From Pseudoips prasinana (Eukaryota > Arthropoda > Insecta > Lepidoptera > Nolidae): a stretch of DNA of 64,000 nucleotides. A program made the translations under genes and the position numbers. The notes under the pieces are model-generated. The model saw only the letters and a program-made list of their open reading frames with translations. It was not told the DNA's origin and did not search any database. Within the stretch, counting starts at the first letter, position 1. Each line of letters opens with the position of its first letter. Shown piece by piece: positions 1 to 11,600 of the stretch. The DNA is taken from NCBI GenBank assembly GCA_951640165.1, contig OX621252.1, positions 3,132,501 through 3,196,500 on the forward strand, given 5' to 3'.

Positions 1-111
1 TTTAACTGATTGTCACTATTAGTAGACCAGGATAACAAGATGTCTACTTGATATCCTGGTGGTAAACCAGAATGTACTATTTAAACCAGATTTTATATTT
101 CAGATATTAAG
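1..111 (+). other. Upstream flank of NAA80 with a 3' splice site
   Basis: Non-coding. A pyrimidine-rich stretch ending in TTTATATTTCAG lies just before the NAA80 start codon, with ATATTAAG between it and the ATG. This suggests a spliced 5' leader whose first exon lies outside the window. Nothing else is recognised here. Confidence 0.5.
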
Positions 112-711
112 ATGGAGCCCGGAAACCTTAAAGTATTACTTTTACACGAACACCCACAGTACCTAAGACCATGTTGCGAATTAATAAATGATGAATGGCC
201 TCGTGGCGAGACCGCCCGAATGATGTCACTACAAGCCTCCTGTGATCACCTACCGACCAGTTTAATACTTATTAATGATAACAAACACCTTTTAGGACAT
301 TGTAAATTAACTGCGATACCAGGAATACCAGAAAGTTGTTTCATAGAAACAGTAGTTATAAGTAAATCTATGCGTGGTAAAAGACTAGGAAGTTACCTGA
401 TGAAACAAGTAGAGGAATATTGTAAGAGTATTTTGAAGCTCAAAATGCTTCATTTGTCGACAAAAGGTCAGGAGAGTTTTTATGCGAAGTTAGGATACGA
501 ACTTTGTGCGCCAGTGTCTATTTATGGCATGCCTCTTGTATATAATAAACCTCAAGTAGTTAGTAATAAGATTAATAAACCAGTGCCAATAAATATTAAT
601 AATGAAGCAGGACTGCCACCTCCACCGCCCCCACCGATGCCCAAACTTGACAGTTTGGTGGTCAACAACACAGTCAAATCGTCTAAGACTTACATGTTCA
701 AGTATCTGTAA
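112..711 (+). CDS. NAA80: N-alpha-acetyltransferase 80 (actin N-acetyltransferase)
   Basis: This 199-residue GNAT-fold enzyme matches the NAA80 (NAT6/FUS2) family. The family transfers acetyl from acetyl-CoA to the processed acidic N terminus of actin in the cytosol. Visible signatures are the N-terminal block INDEWPR (residues 25-31), the acetyl-CoA-binding loop MRGKRLGSYL (87-96), the LHLSTKG strand (113-119) and the FYAKLGYELC block (123-132). Residues 169-175 are seven prolines (GLPPPPPPPMP), the kind of segment that docks profilin in this family. The ATG is the first in frame after a splice acceptor and the coding part is a single exon. An AATAAA follows the stop at 724. The gene converges on RRP5. 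The proline run being C-terminal rather than internal is visible; that it recruits profilin-actin is inferred from the family. Confidence 0.9.
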   Translation: MEPGNLKVLLLHEHPQYLRPCCELINDEWPRGETARMMSLQASCDHLPTSLILINDNKHLLGHCKLTAIPGIPESCFIETVVISKSMRGKRLGSYLMKQVEEYCKSILKLKMLHLSTKGQESFYAKLGYELCAPVSIYGMPLVYNKPQVVSNKINKPVPININNEAGLPPPPPPPMPKLDSLVVNNTVKSSKTYMFKYL

Positions 712-723
712 TTATCATACAAA

Positions 724-729
724 AATAAA
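724..729 (+). promoter_or_regulatory. NAA80 polyadenylation signal
   Basis: AATAAA lies 13 bases after the NAA80 stop codon. It fits a very short 3' UTR ending before the convergent RRP5 stop at 881-883. Confidence 0.6.
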
Positions 730-872
730 ATGATTATACTGACAACGAAAGCAATTTGTTTTTTTTATAATACTGACAAATAGCGACACAGATCACGCTA
801 ACCATGATTAATGACTACAATGGGAAGAAAACTTTATAAAAATGAAAATGCGTCTTATCAAAATATAATTCA

Positions 873-878
873 TTTATT
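873..878 (-). promoter_or_regulatory. RRP5 polyadenylation signal
   Basis: AATAAA on the minus strand begins only 3 bases beyond the RRP5 stop codon. It is the nearest canonical signal. Confidence 0.5.
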
Positions 879-880
879 GG

Positions 881-1040
881 TTAGAACTTGGCTTTCTGAA
901 TGTATTCCATAGCTCGTTGTTTTATTTTCTCCACTTGATCCTGATCACCAATTTTCTCCTCGGCTTCTATCCATTTTTTGTATAAAATTTTCATTTTTCG
1001 AGCTGCCAGCTTTTGTGATGTCATCCGCTCCATCACTTGC
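881..1040 (-). CDS. PDCD11: RRP5 last exon e20
   Basis: [32 protein letters not shown], ending YIQKAKF and TAA at 883-881. The C terminus is collinear with other RRP5 proteins. Confidence 0.93.
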
Positions 1041-2584
1041 CTGTTCAAAAATGGAAACGAATAACAAGTTTAGAAGTCTTCAATATAAACTATCACCCCC
1101 ATAAGGCTCAATATTATTGTTATATTTTAACATTACATTAATAACAAAAAAATTATTTTAACATTTATTTCTATACAATTACATAGAATACTAATTTTTT
1201 CTTGGATTTACCTAACAGACTCAGCATCGCCACTTTTGAGTAGCATATCAACATAAGCAGAACACACGTCCACTCTCTGCGGATACACGGCGAGCACCTG
1301 TTCAAATAACGCCTCTGCTCGTTCGCGAGCACCGTAGTTTCGTTCCAGTAAAGCAAACTGAACTAGTACTGATACATCTGTGCAGGAAATAATTCATATT
1401 AATTATAACAATTCAATTTAAATTATTATAGTAAATGATAAGTATCAGCGCCATCCACGCGGTGAGGTTCGCTAATCAAATATTCTTAACTAGCTGTGCC
1501 CCGCGGTTTTACCTCGTTAAACTTTATAAATTATAGCTATGTGTTAATCCAGGGTGTCTGTCAGCTAACTCCATACCAAATGTTATTCAAATCGCTCCAG
1601 CCGTTAAGACATGCAAAAGTAACAAACATAGTCACTCACATAGTCACAAAGTTTCGCCTTTATAATATTAGTGTGATTTTCCATCGATGCGGTAGATATA
1701 ATCTACGTATGAATATAAGATGTAAGGGGGAGTGTATAATCTATACAAAAGGTATTTCGTAGAGGTTACGCATTTCAATGGCGAAAATAATTCATAAATA
1801 ATTTTAAATAATCTTTTAGTAGTCAAATTAAACCCAAATTTGGGCAGTGGCCAAATAAAAAATATATTGAAATAATACTAGTTTAATTTATCCTAGTATA
1901 ACTAGAAATATTCACTTACGATCTTTTTTCTCAAGTACGGATATTGCCTTCTGCATGACCTGTAAATAGATAAATTAAAAACTTTAATAAAACCGAACAA
2001 TTATATTACTAAATTGCTTTAAATTGCGTGACAAGGATCACTCAAAGTGGTGAATCTTTTTAGACTTTCTTAAACATACCTGTCTACTCTTATCCACTAA
2101 TCCTAACTTGAAGCACGCGGCACCACACATGATGTAGGAGTTCGGGTCCCTCTTGTACTTCCTAATCATCAGATCGACCAGTCCCGTCAATTCCTGGTGT
2201 TTACTAGTATCTACGTAGATGTCCAGCAATTTCGAGTGTATCTTGAATGGATCGTTCATCTGAAGAGCGTCCTCCAAAATCTTTTGCTGGGATTCCTGTT
2301 CGTAAAAGGGTACAAAGAGTAATAAATAAAACATCAAATATTAATCAAATTCTCGCATGGGGTTGAAAATAGAATACATGATTTTGATTTTCTACTACTT
2401 TAGTAGTAATTAATTGGTAATCAACATTAGATGACATTCAGACAATAATTAAGGAGCACCAATCAAGCGTTCAACTACGTATACCAGAATATGTATAGAA
2501 AAAGTATAGAGCCACGGTAGCCCTCTGGTTCATAATAGAGGTAATGAATGGGAGGTGTTGAGAATTTGCAGTTGTCGTTAGCGA

Positions 2585-2677
<93 letters not shown>

Positions 2678-5600
2678 GGTACATAAATTCTCCCAATTTA
2701 ATCCTATGGACAGGGTAAAAAAGACCAACGAAGATGTTCAACAAAAGACTAATTTTACTAATTTTAATGGATGTTCCGTATTGACAACATAGTTTAAAGG
2801 GATATTACATGGATTTGTTTGTTGCTGTGTAACTAACAACTACATATCAGCGATAATTAGACATAATCTTAATCTTCTCAAAAATACTGATGACTCTTTT
2901 TGGATTTTAGTAATTACGTGTAATACATATGTACTTATAATAATACGATTTTTGAAGTAAAACTTCTTTACGCACGCTTGACTTGGTGAGTAAGCTGGTG
3001 TATGCGTTACGAAATGTGTTATCGGGCGAGGCGTATGTAAGTTGAAAGGGAAATATAAGTTAGTAAATACAGCAAGAGAGAGTTAGCTGTCAGGAACCGA
3101 CAGGTTAATAAATCAGCAATAGCTGAGCACGTAGTCGACACAGGATCCCAACACTGGATTACAAATTTACACAAGCCACAGGTCCTCTCCACCGATCGTC
3201 ACTATTACTCCAGAATAGTACGTGAAGCGGTTGAAATAAAGAAACATATCAATTTCAACCGGGAAGACGGATACCGCCTCTCACCATCTTGGAATCCTGT
3301 AATAACGAAGTGCCATCGTCGCGTAACCAACGTAGTGCGCCCGGGCGCTGATGTCATTAGTGTCGTGTTGTACCGACAGTTTCGTAAAGGAAAATAAAAA
3401 AATATCAAGACCATGCGAGGGTAGATACCGATACCCGAGCTTCACGGAGACGACGCTGCCGAGCCACACCAGTCGACCCGTGACCACGGCTGGTGCAATC
3501 CATGCCGAAACGTCGGGTAAACAAGGTAATGATTTACCTAAATATTTATCGCGATGAGACCCGTGTCTACAGTATATAAAAAATGTGTACAAATCGCGAA
3601 AGTTTAAAAACATTAATAACAAACCGCTACGGGCCGGAATATGTTAAAAAGACTAAACATCTAGAATTCCTTCGGATAAAACGTGTGCGTTTAGAAACAT
3701 CGTTAACGTTTCTAATAAAATGTCGCGACTCGGAGCTAATACCTACGGGAGTGCGTATCAAACCGCGCAATAATATTCCACATTCCGAGGGAATTCTAAA
3801 GAAGGCAAGCGTTCGCCTTCTGAGACAATTAATACGAAACTGTAGGTACAGCTTAAATAGTGTGCAGTGCGAATTATACGGATTGCATACGGAGTGCAGT
3901 GCAGTGTTTTCGGCTAGTGATTTCGATCTATGTGATCGCGTGTCGTATTACCAGGCGGATCGTATTCGACAACTGTGTAGTGTTAAACACGACGCAAAAT
4001 ACGACAAACTGGTTAGTCGCCGAGACAGGTGGAATCAGCACAGACCACTTGCACACATAGACACCGTAATCAATTTATCGAATGTAACGCTTGATAACAC
4101 CACCAAAAATATACTAGCGAAAGGGTTAAATTATGCAATAACACCGAAACGAATTCCGTATGAAAACGTCATAAGTGCCGTCGAAGAAGCTATATTACGA
4201 AACAAAGTACCGTCTACCGATGCGGACACGCTTAGACAAGATGTGGCAGTAATATTGCGAAAAGCTAAGTCGCCTAAACAGAACATTACTACGGAAGAGC
4301 GTCAAGCACTAAAAAGGCTGCGTGACAACACGGAAATCTTAGTGCTTAAGGCTGACAAAGGTAACGCCACCGTAGTGATGAGTTCTAGTGACTACGACAG
4401 CAAAATGCGGAGTCTACTTAAAGACACGGCTATTTATAAACAAGTGTCGTTTAATCCTATCGCCAGAGTCACTAAACGTATACGTGCACTGATTAAGGAA
4501 CACGAGGAGCTCTTCACGGACGATGTTTTCGAACGCCTCTTCAGACCTAAAAGCGCTCAGCCACCAAAACTACATATATGGTTTGCCAAAGGTTCATAAA
4601 GAAAATGTACCATTGCGCCCGATTGTAAGTCAGATCAATTCGCCCACTTATGATCTAGCGAAACACATCACTCAGGTACTGCAGCCATTAGTAGGTAAAA
4701 CTGAATCGTTTGTGAAAGACTCTCGCCATTTTGTTGATATCATCAAGAGCATGAGAGTGGAACCTGACGAGGTGATGGTGAGTTTTGACGTTCAGTCACT
4801 TTTTACCAACGTTCCCATCAAAGACTGCCTTGAGGTCATCGGCAGGAAACTGGCAGCTAATAACATACCAAGTGAGTACATAGTTCTACTGAAGAACTGC
4901 CTAGAATGTAACTACTTTTTATACCAAGGACAATATTACCTCCAGATTGACGGAGTGGCTATGGGCAGCCCTGTGGCGCCGGTAATGGCCAATATCTGGA
5001 TGGAACATTTTGAAAATATTATTGCACAATATTTGGTCCACGTGAAGGTATGGAAACGATACGTCGACGATATCTTCTGTATCATGAAAGGTAGCACATC
5101 GGAAGTAGAACAATTGACCACTATCTTGAACTCCGCGCACCCTAACATCAGGTTCACTTATGAAATGGAGGTAGAGAGATCGTTGCCTTTCCTCGATGTG
5201 AAATTGAGGGTGAGAGAAAATGGTTCCCTTACACACACGGTATACAGAAAGCCCACACACACAGACAGATATCTTCACGCCCACTCTCATCACCATCCGC
5301 GACACCTGTTATCCGTAGTTGCCTCGTTAACAAACAGAGCGTATGACATATGCGACCCTGAATGTTTAGAAAGTGAGCTCACACACGTTCAGGAGGTACT
5401 TAGGCAAAACGGCTACAGGGGGGGCATTAAACGGACGAAGAGGAGGGAGAAGCAGCCGGAAGTAAGCAGAGCACCAGCGTTTTTACCTTACGTGAAAGGA
5501 GTAATGGATAAAGTTGGATCAGTACTAAAGAAATACTCCATCAAGACTGTATATAGTCCGATCTCCAGAGTCTCCAACCAGCTGCGTACACCGAAGGATG

Positions 5601-8600
5601 TTATTCCTCTTCAAACACCGGGCGTCTACAGGTTTGAGTGCAACTGCGGTATGTTTTATATCGGCCAAACTAAAAGATCCATTGCTGAAAGGGCTAAAGA
5701 ACATATCGCAGCTGTCAGGAACCGACAGGTTAATAAATCAGCAATAGCTGAGCACGTAGTCGACACAGGATCCCAACACTGGATTACAAATTTACACAAG
5801 CCACAGGTCCTCTCCACCGATCGTCACTATTACTCCAGAATAGTACGTGAAGCGGTTGAAAGAAAGAAAGAAACATATCAATTTCAACCGGGAAGACGGA
5901 TACCGCCTCTCACCATCTTGGAATCCTGTAATAACGAAGTGCCATCGTCGCGTAACCAACGTAGTGCGCCCGGGCGCTGATGTCATTAGTGTCGTGTGTA
6001 CCGACAGTTTCGTAAAGGAAAATAAAAAAATATCAAGACCATGCGAGGGTAGATACCGATACCCGAGCTTCACGGAGACGACGCTGCCGAGCCACACCAG
6101 TCGACCCGTGACCACGGCTGGTGCAATCCATGCCGAAACGTCGGGTAAACAAGGTAATGATTTACCTAAATATTTATCGCGATGAGACCCGTGTCTACAG
6201 TATATAAAAAAAGAGAGAGTTAGTTTAACGCACACTCGTTTTGTTTTACTTGCAAGAGGAAAGGTTAACTCTAAAATTAATAGACTGATGTTGACGTGGT
6301 GGGCAAATGATTGCTTTTCGCGCCTGCGTTCGTGGGTTCGTTTCCCACCCACAGATATTTGTGTGCATGTACATGTCTGTTTGTCCTGAGTCTGGGTGTA
6401 ATTGAAGTATGTATTCACAAAAGAAAAGTAGTATAATATGTAGTATATCAGTAATCTGGTTGCCATAGCATTGTCTGTGCCCAGGCCAACCATATTTTGA
6501 CGGTTTAAACCTATGTCTTGAATAGTCTTCACGATCCCATTTACAATTCCTCTGGCGTCTGCAGTCTCTAATTCTGTGATTGAAAGAAATGTTGTCATAT
6601 TTTTTTTATGGATGTATACATATAGTACCTGATTACAAGGCCTAAATATTTTTGAACCGTAATATCTGTCGACTCATCAATTTCGAGACTGTAGTTGGTA
6701 TCACCGATATCATTTCTCAGCGCCGAATTAAAATGGGGCGCCAACACATTTTTTACAATTTCGCTACATTTAGTTCGTTGTAGTTGCATGGTACAAGCAG
6801 CCTTGGAGTCTGGAAAAGCTTTTGCACACATCTGACTTAGATGATCCACTTGCATAACAGCTGCGTGATCTGCGATGTAGAGCGAAAGCAGTGCTTCTGA
6901 ATTATATACAGTGTCTTTAGATGCCACTTTTTCTAAAGATATAGTGGTCTGCCCCGTCGAAGAAAATGGTTTCATCTTTTCTACATGGTTTTTTCGACTC
7001 AGAGTGGCGCTTCAATTCGTAAAACTTTTCCGAAAATTCTATTTTACAATAAATGCACATTGCTTTAGAATTTTTTCCACTGACTGGTATTAACCATTTT
7101 TTCAAAGCAGGATTATTCTTCCATTGTTTCCTGTTTGTTGAGCGTAATTAGTGTGCTTTTTAAACGGAACTTCCATTTTCGTAATTTGCAGCACGTATCA
7201 CTAAGTAAACTCACTCAATTTCTAATAAGAATATTAAAAAGAAAATGAAATTAGCTTAGCACAGTTCTCAGTTCTGTGCGAAAGAGAAATGAATGAAATA
7301 GACTAGCTAAACTAGACTACGATATTGTTAACGTAAGAAAAAGATAAAATCATTGGTGCATTTTCGGGGAATACCCTGATAATAAAATGAAGCGACGACT
7401 ACCTGTCTCTAGGATTGATATAAGACGAAAAGAGACAGGGAGTCTGACTGACGTTTAGATTAATGACATTCGATGAAATTGAGTGCGTTTAGTTTATGCT
7501 AAGTTTTGTTTGAATTTAGAGTTTTCATTTGGGGGCTAGAAATAGGCCTAGGTGCTAAATAATTATTTTAAGGGCTAACAAAGCTAAAATAGGGCCTGAT
7601 CTAGCCCCGAAAGGGCTAAATTGGCCCCGCTGTACCTAACATGACCGGACATCTATTTGCGCTTATATTATTATTTTATGTTACACAAGCTCATCAATAT
7701 TATAATGCGCCACAATAACTACATCTAACAAAGCGAGTGCGAAAAGGAACGTAATATTATTCTCTTTCTGGCCCCGGGATTCCTGGCTAAGGGCTACATT
7801 AACAACCAACAAAAAGCAACTTTATTTCTATACGTTAAAATACATATTAGTATATCACAATTTATTGAACAAAATTCAAAAATTAAGAAATTCCTGCTAA
7901 CCAAAAAAGAGTTTTATATGGACGAGAGAGAATAAAAATTGGTTTAATATAGCAAGTTAATTGTGATATTATATATACATTTATAATGAGGATAAAAATT
8001 GTGCATAATTGTAGCTGGCCGGTAGTTTGTTAGTCTGCTTTTGATAAGCGCTTTGGACAGGAGCAGTTCCTCTTTTAGTTAATTGTAATTATATATAGAA
8101 GTGTGTAAACAATCAGTGCAAGTGTAAATCACAGTAGGTAAGATTTTTTTTACGTCTAAGAGTTCGACAAACGAGCAAGTGGGTCCCCTGATGGTAAGTG
8201 ATCACCGCCGCCCATGGACACTCGCAACACCAGACGAATCGCGAGTGCGTTGGCGGCCTTGAAAACAGTCCACAAATAAGTTTTGCTGACCCTCCCCACC
8301 CCTACCCCGATGAGCTCTGGCGACCTTACTCACACTCAGAAACAACATTAAATTATTTATGTTATTATTAAGGAATGTCTTCTGTAAGGTGGAGGTACTT
8401 CCCCAGTCGGGCTGCTCTTTGAGTGAATGAACGCTGTGCTCTACCTCTGCAGATATATATGTTAACTGCTGTGTGGTAACGGCGCTGAATATTAGAATAT
8501 AATCACCCCATCTCATCCCGTGCATCTACCAGAGGAAGGGCAGCAGCTTCTCTCAAAGTACTATGCCCATCTTACTGCAATCGCCAACCCGTCTGCCAAG

Positions 8601-11600
8601 CGTGGTGATTATGGCATATCCCTCCAAGATGATTCTTGGAGGCTTTTGTCCAGCAGTGGACTTATTATAGATATGTAAATGTGATGTGTCCTATGATTCT
8701 AAATATCCTTTGGATATATGTATTAAAGTACATTTGGCAGCATCTCTCTGAGTAGGTGCCTACGTGACGAATTTGGCAAATTCCTTTACTATGCCTTGGG
8801 GGACGCCTTTTGTCCAGCAGTGGACAAAGGCGTCCCCCGACTCGATGATAAGATAATGACTATGGTATTAGTGTATTTTATTTTTATTCGGGACTAGTCC
8901 CTCCCTCTTACCCACCACTGCAACTCCTGTAAGCCAGGATCAACAGTGGCACACAATGAAATGACACTGAGCGGTGAAGCTCAGGCATGTCCCGGGGAAT
9001 CGCTTTAACTGTCTTGGATCCCGCAACGAATTTAATCAGAAAGACAAAAAAGGAGGAGTTGGAAAATGTATAGTTCCACTGGTATTAGTGTCCTCGATTA
9101 CTGCATTGTTGCATGTGTAATATATCTATAAATAAATACGTGTGTGTGTATATACATATATAGTATATCCCATAATCGCCACGCTTGGCAGACGGGTTGG
9201 CGATCGCAATTTGATGGTCATAATTCACAAAAATAAACCGACCAAATGCGAGTCGGACTCGCCCATGAAGGGTTCCGTAGCAGCAAGTATTTCAGTTGAT
9301 TAAATGAAAGTTAAATTGGGTTTACGATTTATGACGTATAAAAAAAACTACTATCTAGATCTCGTTCAAACCAATTTTCGTTGTTAGTTTACATGGTTAT
9401 GTATACCATATATATTTTTTAGTTTTATCATATTCTTATTTTAGGAGTTACAGGGGGGGGGGGGGGGGAGGACACTCATTTTACCACTTTGAAAGTGTCT
9501 CTCGCGCAAACTATTCAGTTTAGAAAAAAATTATACTAGAAACCTCAAAACCATTTTTGAAGACCTATCCAGATACTCCACATGTATGGGTAGGTACGAT
9601 TAAAAAAAAAATCGAGTTTCAGTTCTATTTATGGGGAACCCCCAAAATTATTGTTCTTTTTCAATTTTTGTGTGAAAATCTTAATGCGGTTCACAGAATA
9701 CATCTACGTACCAAATTTCATCAGTACAGCTCTTATAGTTCCGGATAAAAGTGGCTGTGACTTACGGACGGACAGACAGACAGACATGGCGAATCTATAA
9801 GGGTTCCGTTTTTTGCCATTTGGCTACGGAACCCTAAAAACGCTCTCTGGTAGGTATTCCCTCGGACGATTTCTACGCCCCCCATGGGATGAGAAGGGGT
9901 GATGATATTCATTGCCATTATATGGAACTCGGTACAGGACCAACGTGTTAACATAACACGTTGGTCCTGTACCTAACCTCTTTCCGGTCGTGTCGGTAGT
10001 CGTCCAATCGAATAATGATATTGATGGAATAGAAAGTGAGAGAGAAACATAATGGTAACCACAATCCAAAAGAAAAGAATATATATCGGGTTATTCTTTT
10101 TTTATGCACAATTCATATTTTTTTTATCCCGATTACATATGGACCAAGTCTGCACTGCTTTATGCACTAATAAAAGGCGGGCGAATGTGTTGTCATTTGA
10201 GGATAGTGTGAATCACAATGAACTCATTGTTACTGATAACTGAACTACATAAAAGGTATCCAGTGAAGTACTTATATTATTGAATTTAATAATTATATTT
10301 TTTAAGAAAATAATACCCTGAGACATTATTCACACACCGCCATCTGATCCCAAACTAAGCAGAGCTTGTACTATGGAAACTAGATAACTGATAATAATAT
10401 ACTACATTTTTAGGGATCCGTAGCCAAATGGCAAAAACAGAACCCTTATAGATTCGTCATGTCTGTCTGTGTGTCCGTCCGTATGTCACAGCCACTTTTT
10501 TCCGAAATTATAAGAGCTGTACTACTGAAACTTGGTAAGCAGATGTATTCTGTAAACCGCATTAAGATTTTTACACAAAAATAGAAAAAGAACAATTATT
10601 TTGGGGGATTTCCATACATAGAACTGAAACTCAAAAAAATTTTTTTCTTCGTACCCATACATGTGGGTGTCTATGGATAGGTCTTCAAAAATGATATTGA
10701 GGTTCCTAATATTATTTTTTTCTAAACTAAGTAGTTTGCGCGAGATACACTTCCAAAGTGGTAAAATGGGTGTCCCCCCGTCTAACTTCTGAAATAAGAG
10801 AATGATAAAACTAAAAAAAATATATGATGTACATTACCATACCATAACTAACAACGAAAATTAGTTTGAACGAGCTCTAGCAAGTAGTTTTTCTTTTTTA
10901 TTAAAACGTCATAAACCGCAATTTGCATTCTAAATGAATGCAAATTGCGGTTTAACTGAAATACTTGCTGCTATGGAACCCTTCATGCGCGAGTCCGACT
11001 CGCACTTGGCCGGTATTTTTGTAAATGTTTGTTGTTTTGTTTGTTTTAAAAGACAACGCCCGCACTAGGGAATCTAATCCCTGTGTCTCGGGGTACTTTA
11101 CAAACATATAATAGACTCAGAACAACTATTTGTGGTTCACACAAATATTTGTCCGGCGCGTGACTCGAACCCGCGACACGAAGCAGCGAGGCGAATGTCT
11201 TAGCCGCTGCGCCACTACACTAAAAACATTAAAAATAATAAAATTATAGTTAAAAAAGCGTGGGGTGCGTGGTGTCAATAGTTATAAATATTTTATTGAC
11301 AGATCTGAGTATAATATCGTAAAAAGTATGCCACGCTTTAAATATGAATAAATACATTTTTTTTTTATTTTTCTTTTTATTGGTTTGGTTTTCTATAAAA
11401 GAGTTTTTTTTCTTGTGATGTTTGAGTTTTGGTTCGGTTTATTTTTCGGATTAATATATAATCTATGACATTCACAAATAACACGGATTTCTATTGGTAA
11501 AAGAATTTTTAAAATCCATCCCACACTAAGCAGAGCCACTACTATGGAAACCAGATAACTGATATACAACTAAAGTTTTGTAAATACATACTTATATAGA

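Larger units (their letters stand above)
3087..6210 (+). mobile_element. Penelope-like retroelement with pseudo-LTRs
   Basis: A 3.1-kb element bounded by a 13-bp direct repeat AAGAGAGAGTTAG at 3074-3086 and 6211-6223. The last 0.5 kb of the element (about 5711-6210) is repeated at its start (about 3087-3583), the tandem or pseudo-LTR arrangement typical of Penelope-like elements. The two copies differ by only a few bases (for example one extra T near 3369). The low divergence implies a fairly recent insertion, although the reading frame is shifted near 4575. Confidence 0.9.

Noticed and set aside
2471..2728. 85-residue frame with Ile-Tyr repeats
   Set aside because: Translation of the AT microsatellite.
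3480..3575. Hammerhead ribozyme in the Penelope terminal repeat
   Set aside because: GCCGAAACGTC and CGCGATGAGACC occur, but I could not arrange a full CUGAUGA...GAAA core with three stems. A covariance-model scan would decide.
5792..6598. 268-residue minus-strand open frame
   Set aside because: It is antisense to the Penelope terminal repeat and runs through the SINE. Only its first 40 residues (hAT remnant, TDNAMA) have meaning.
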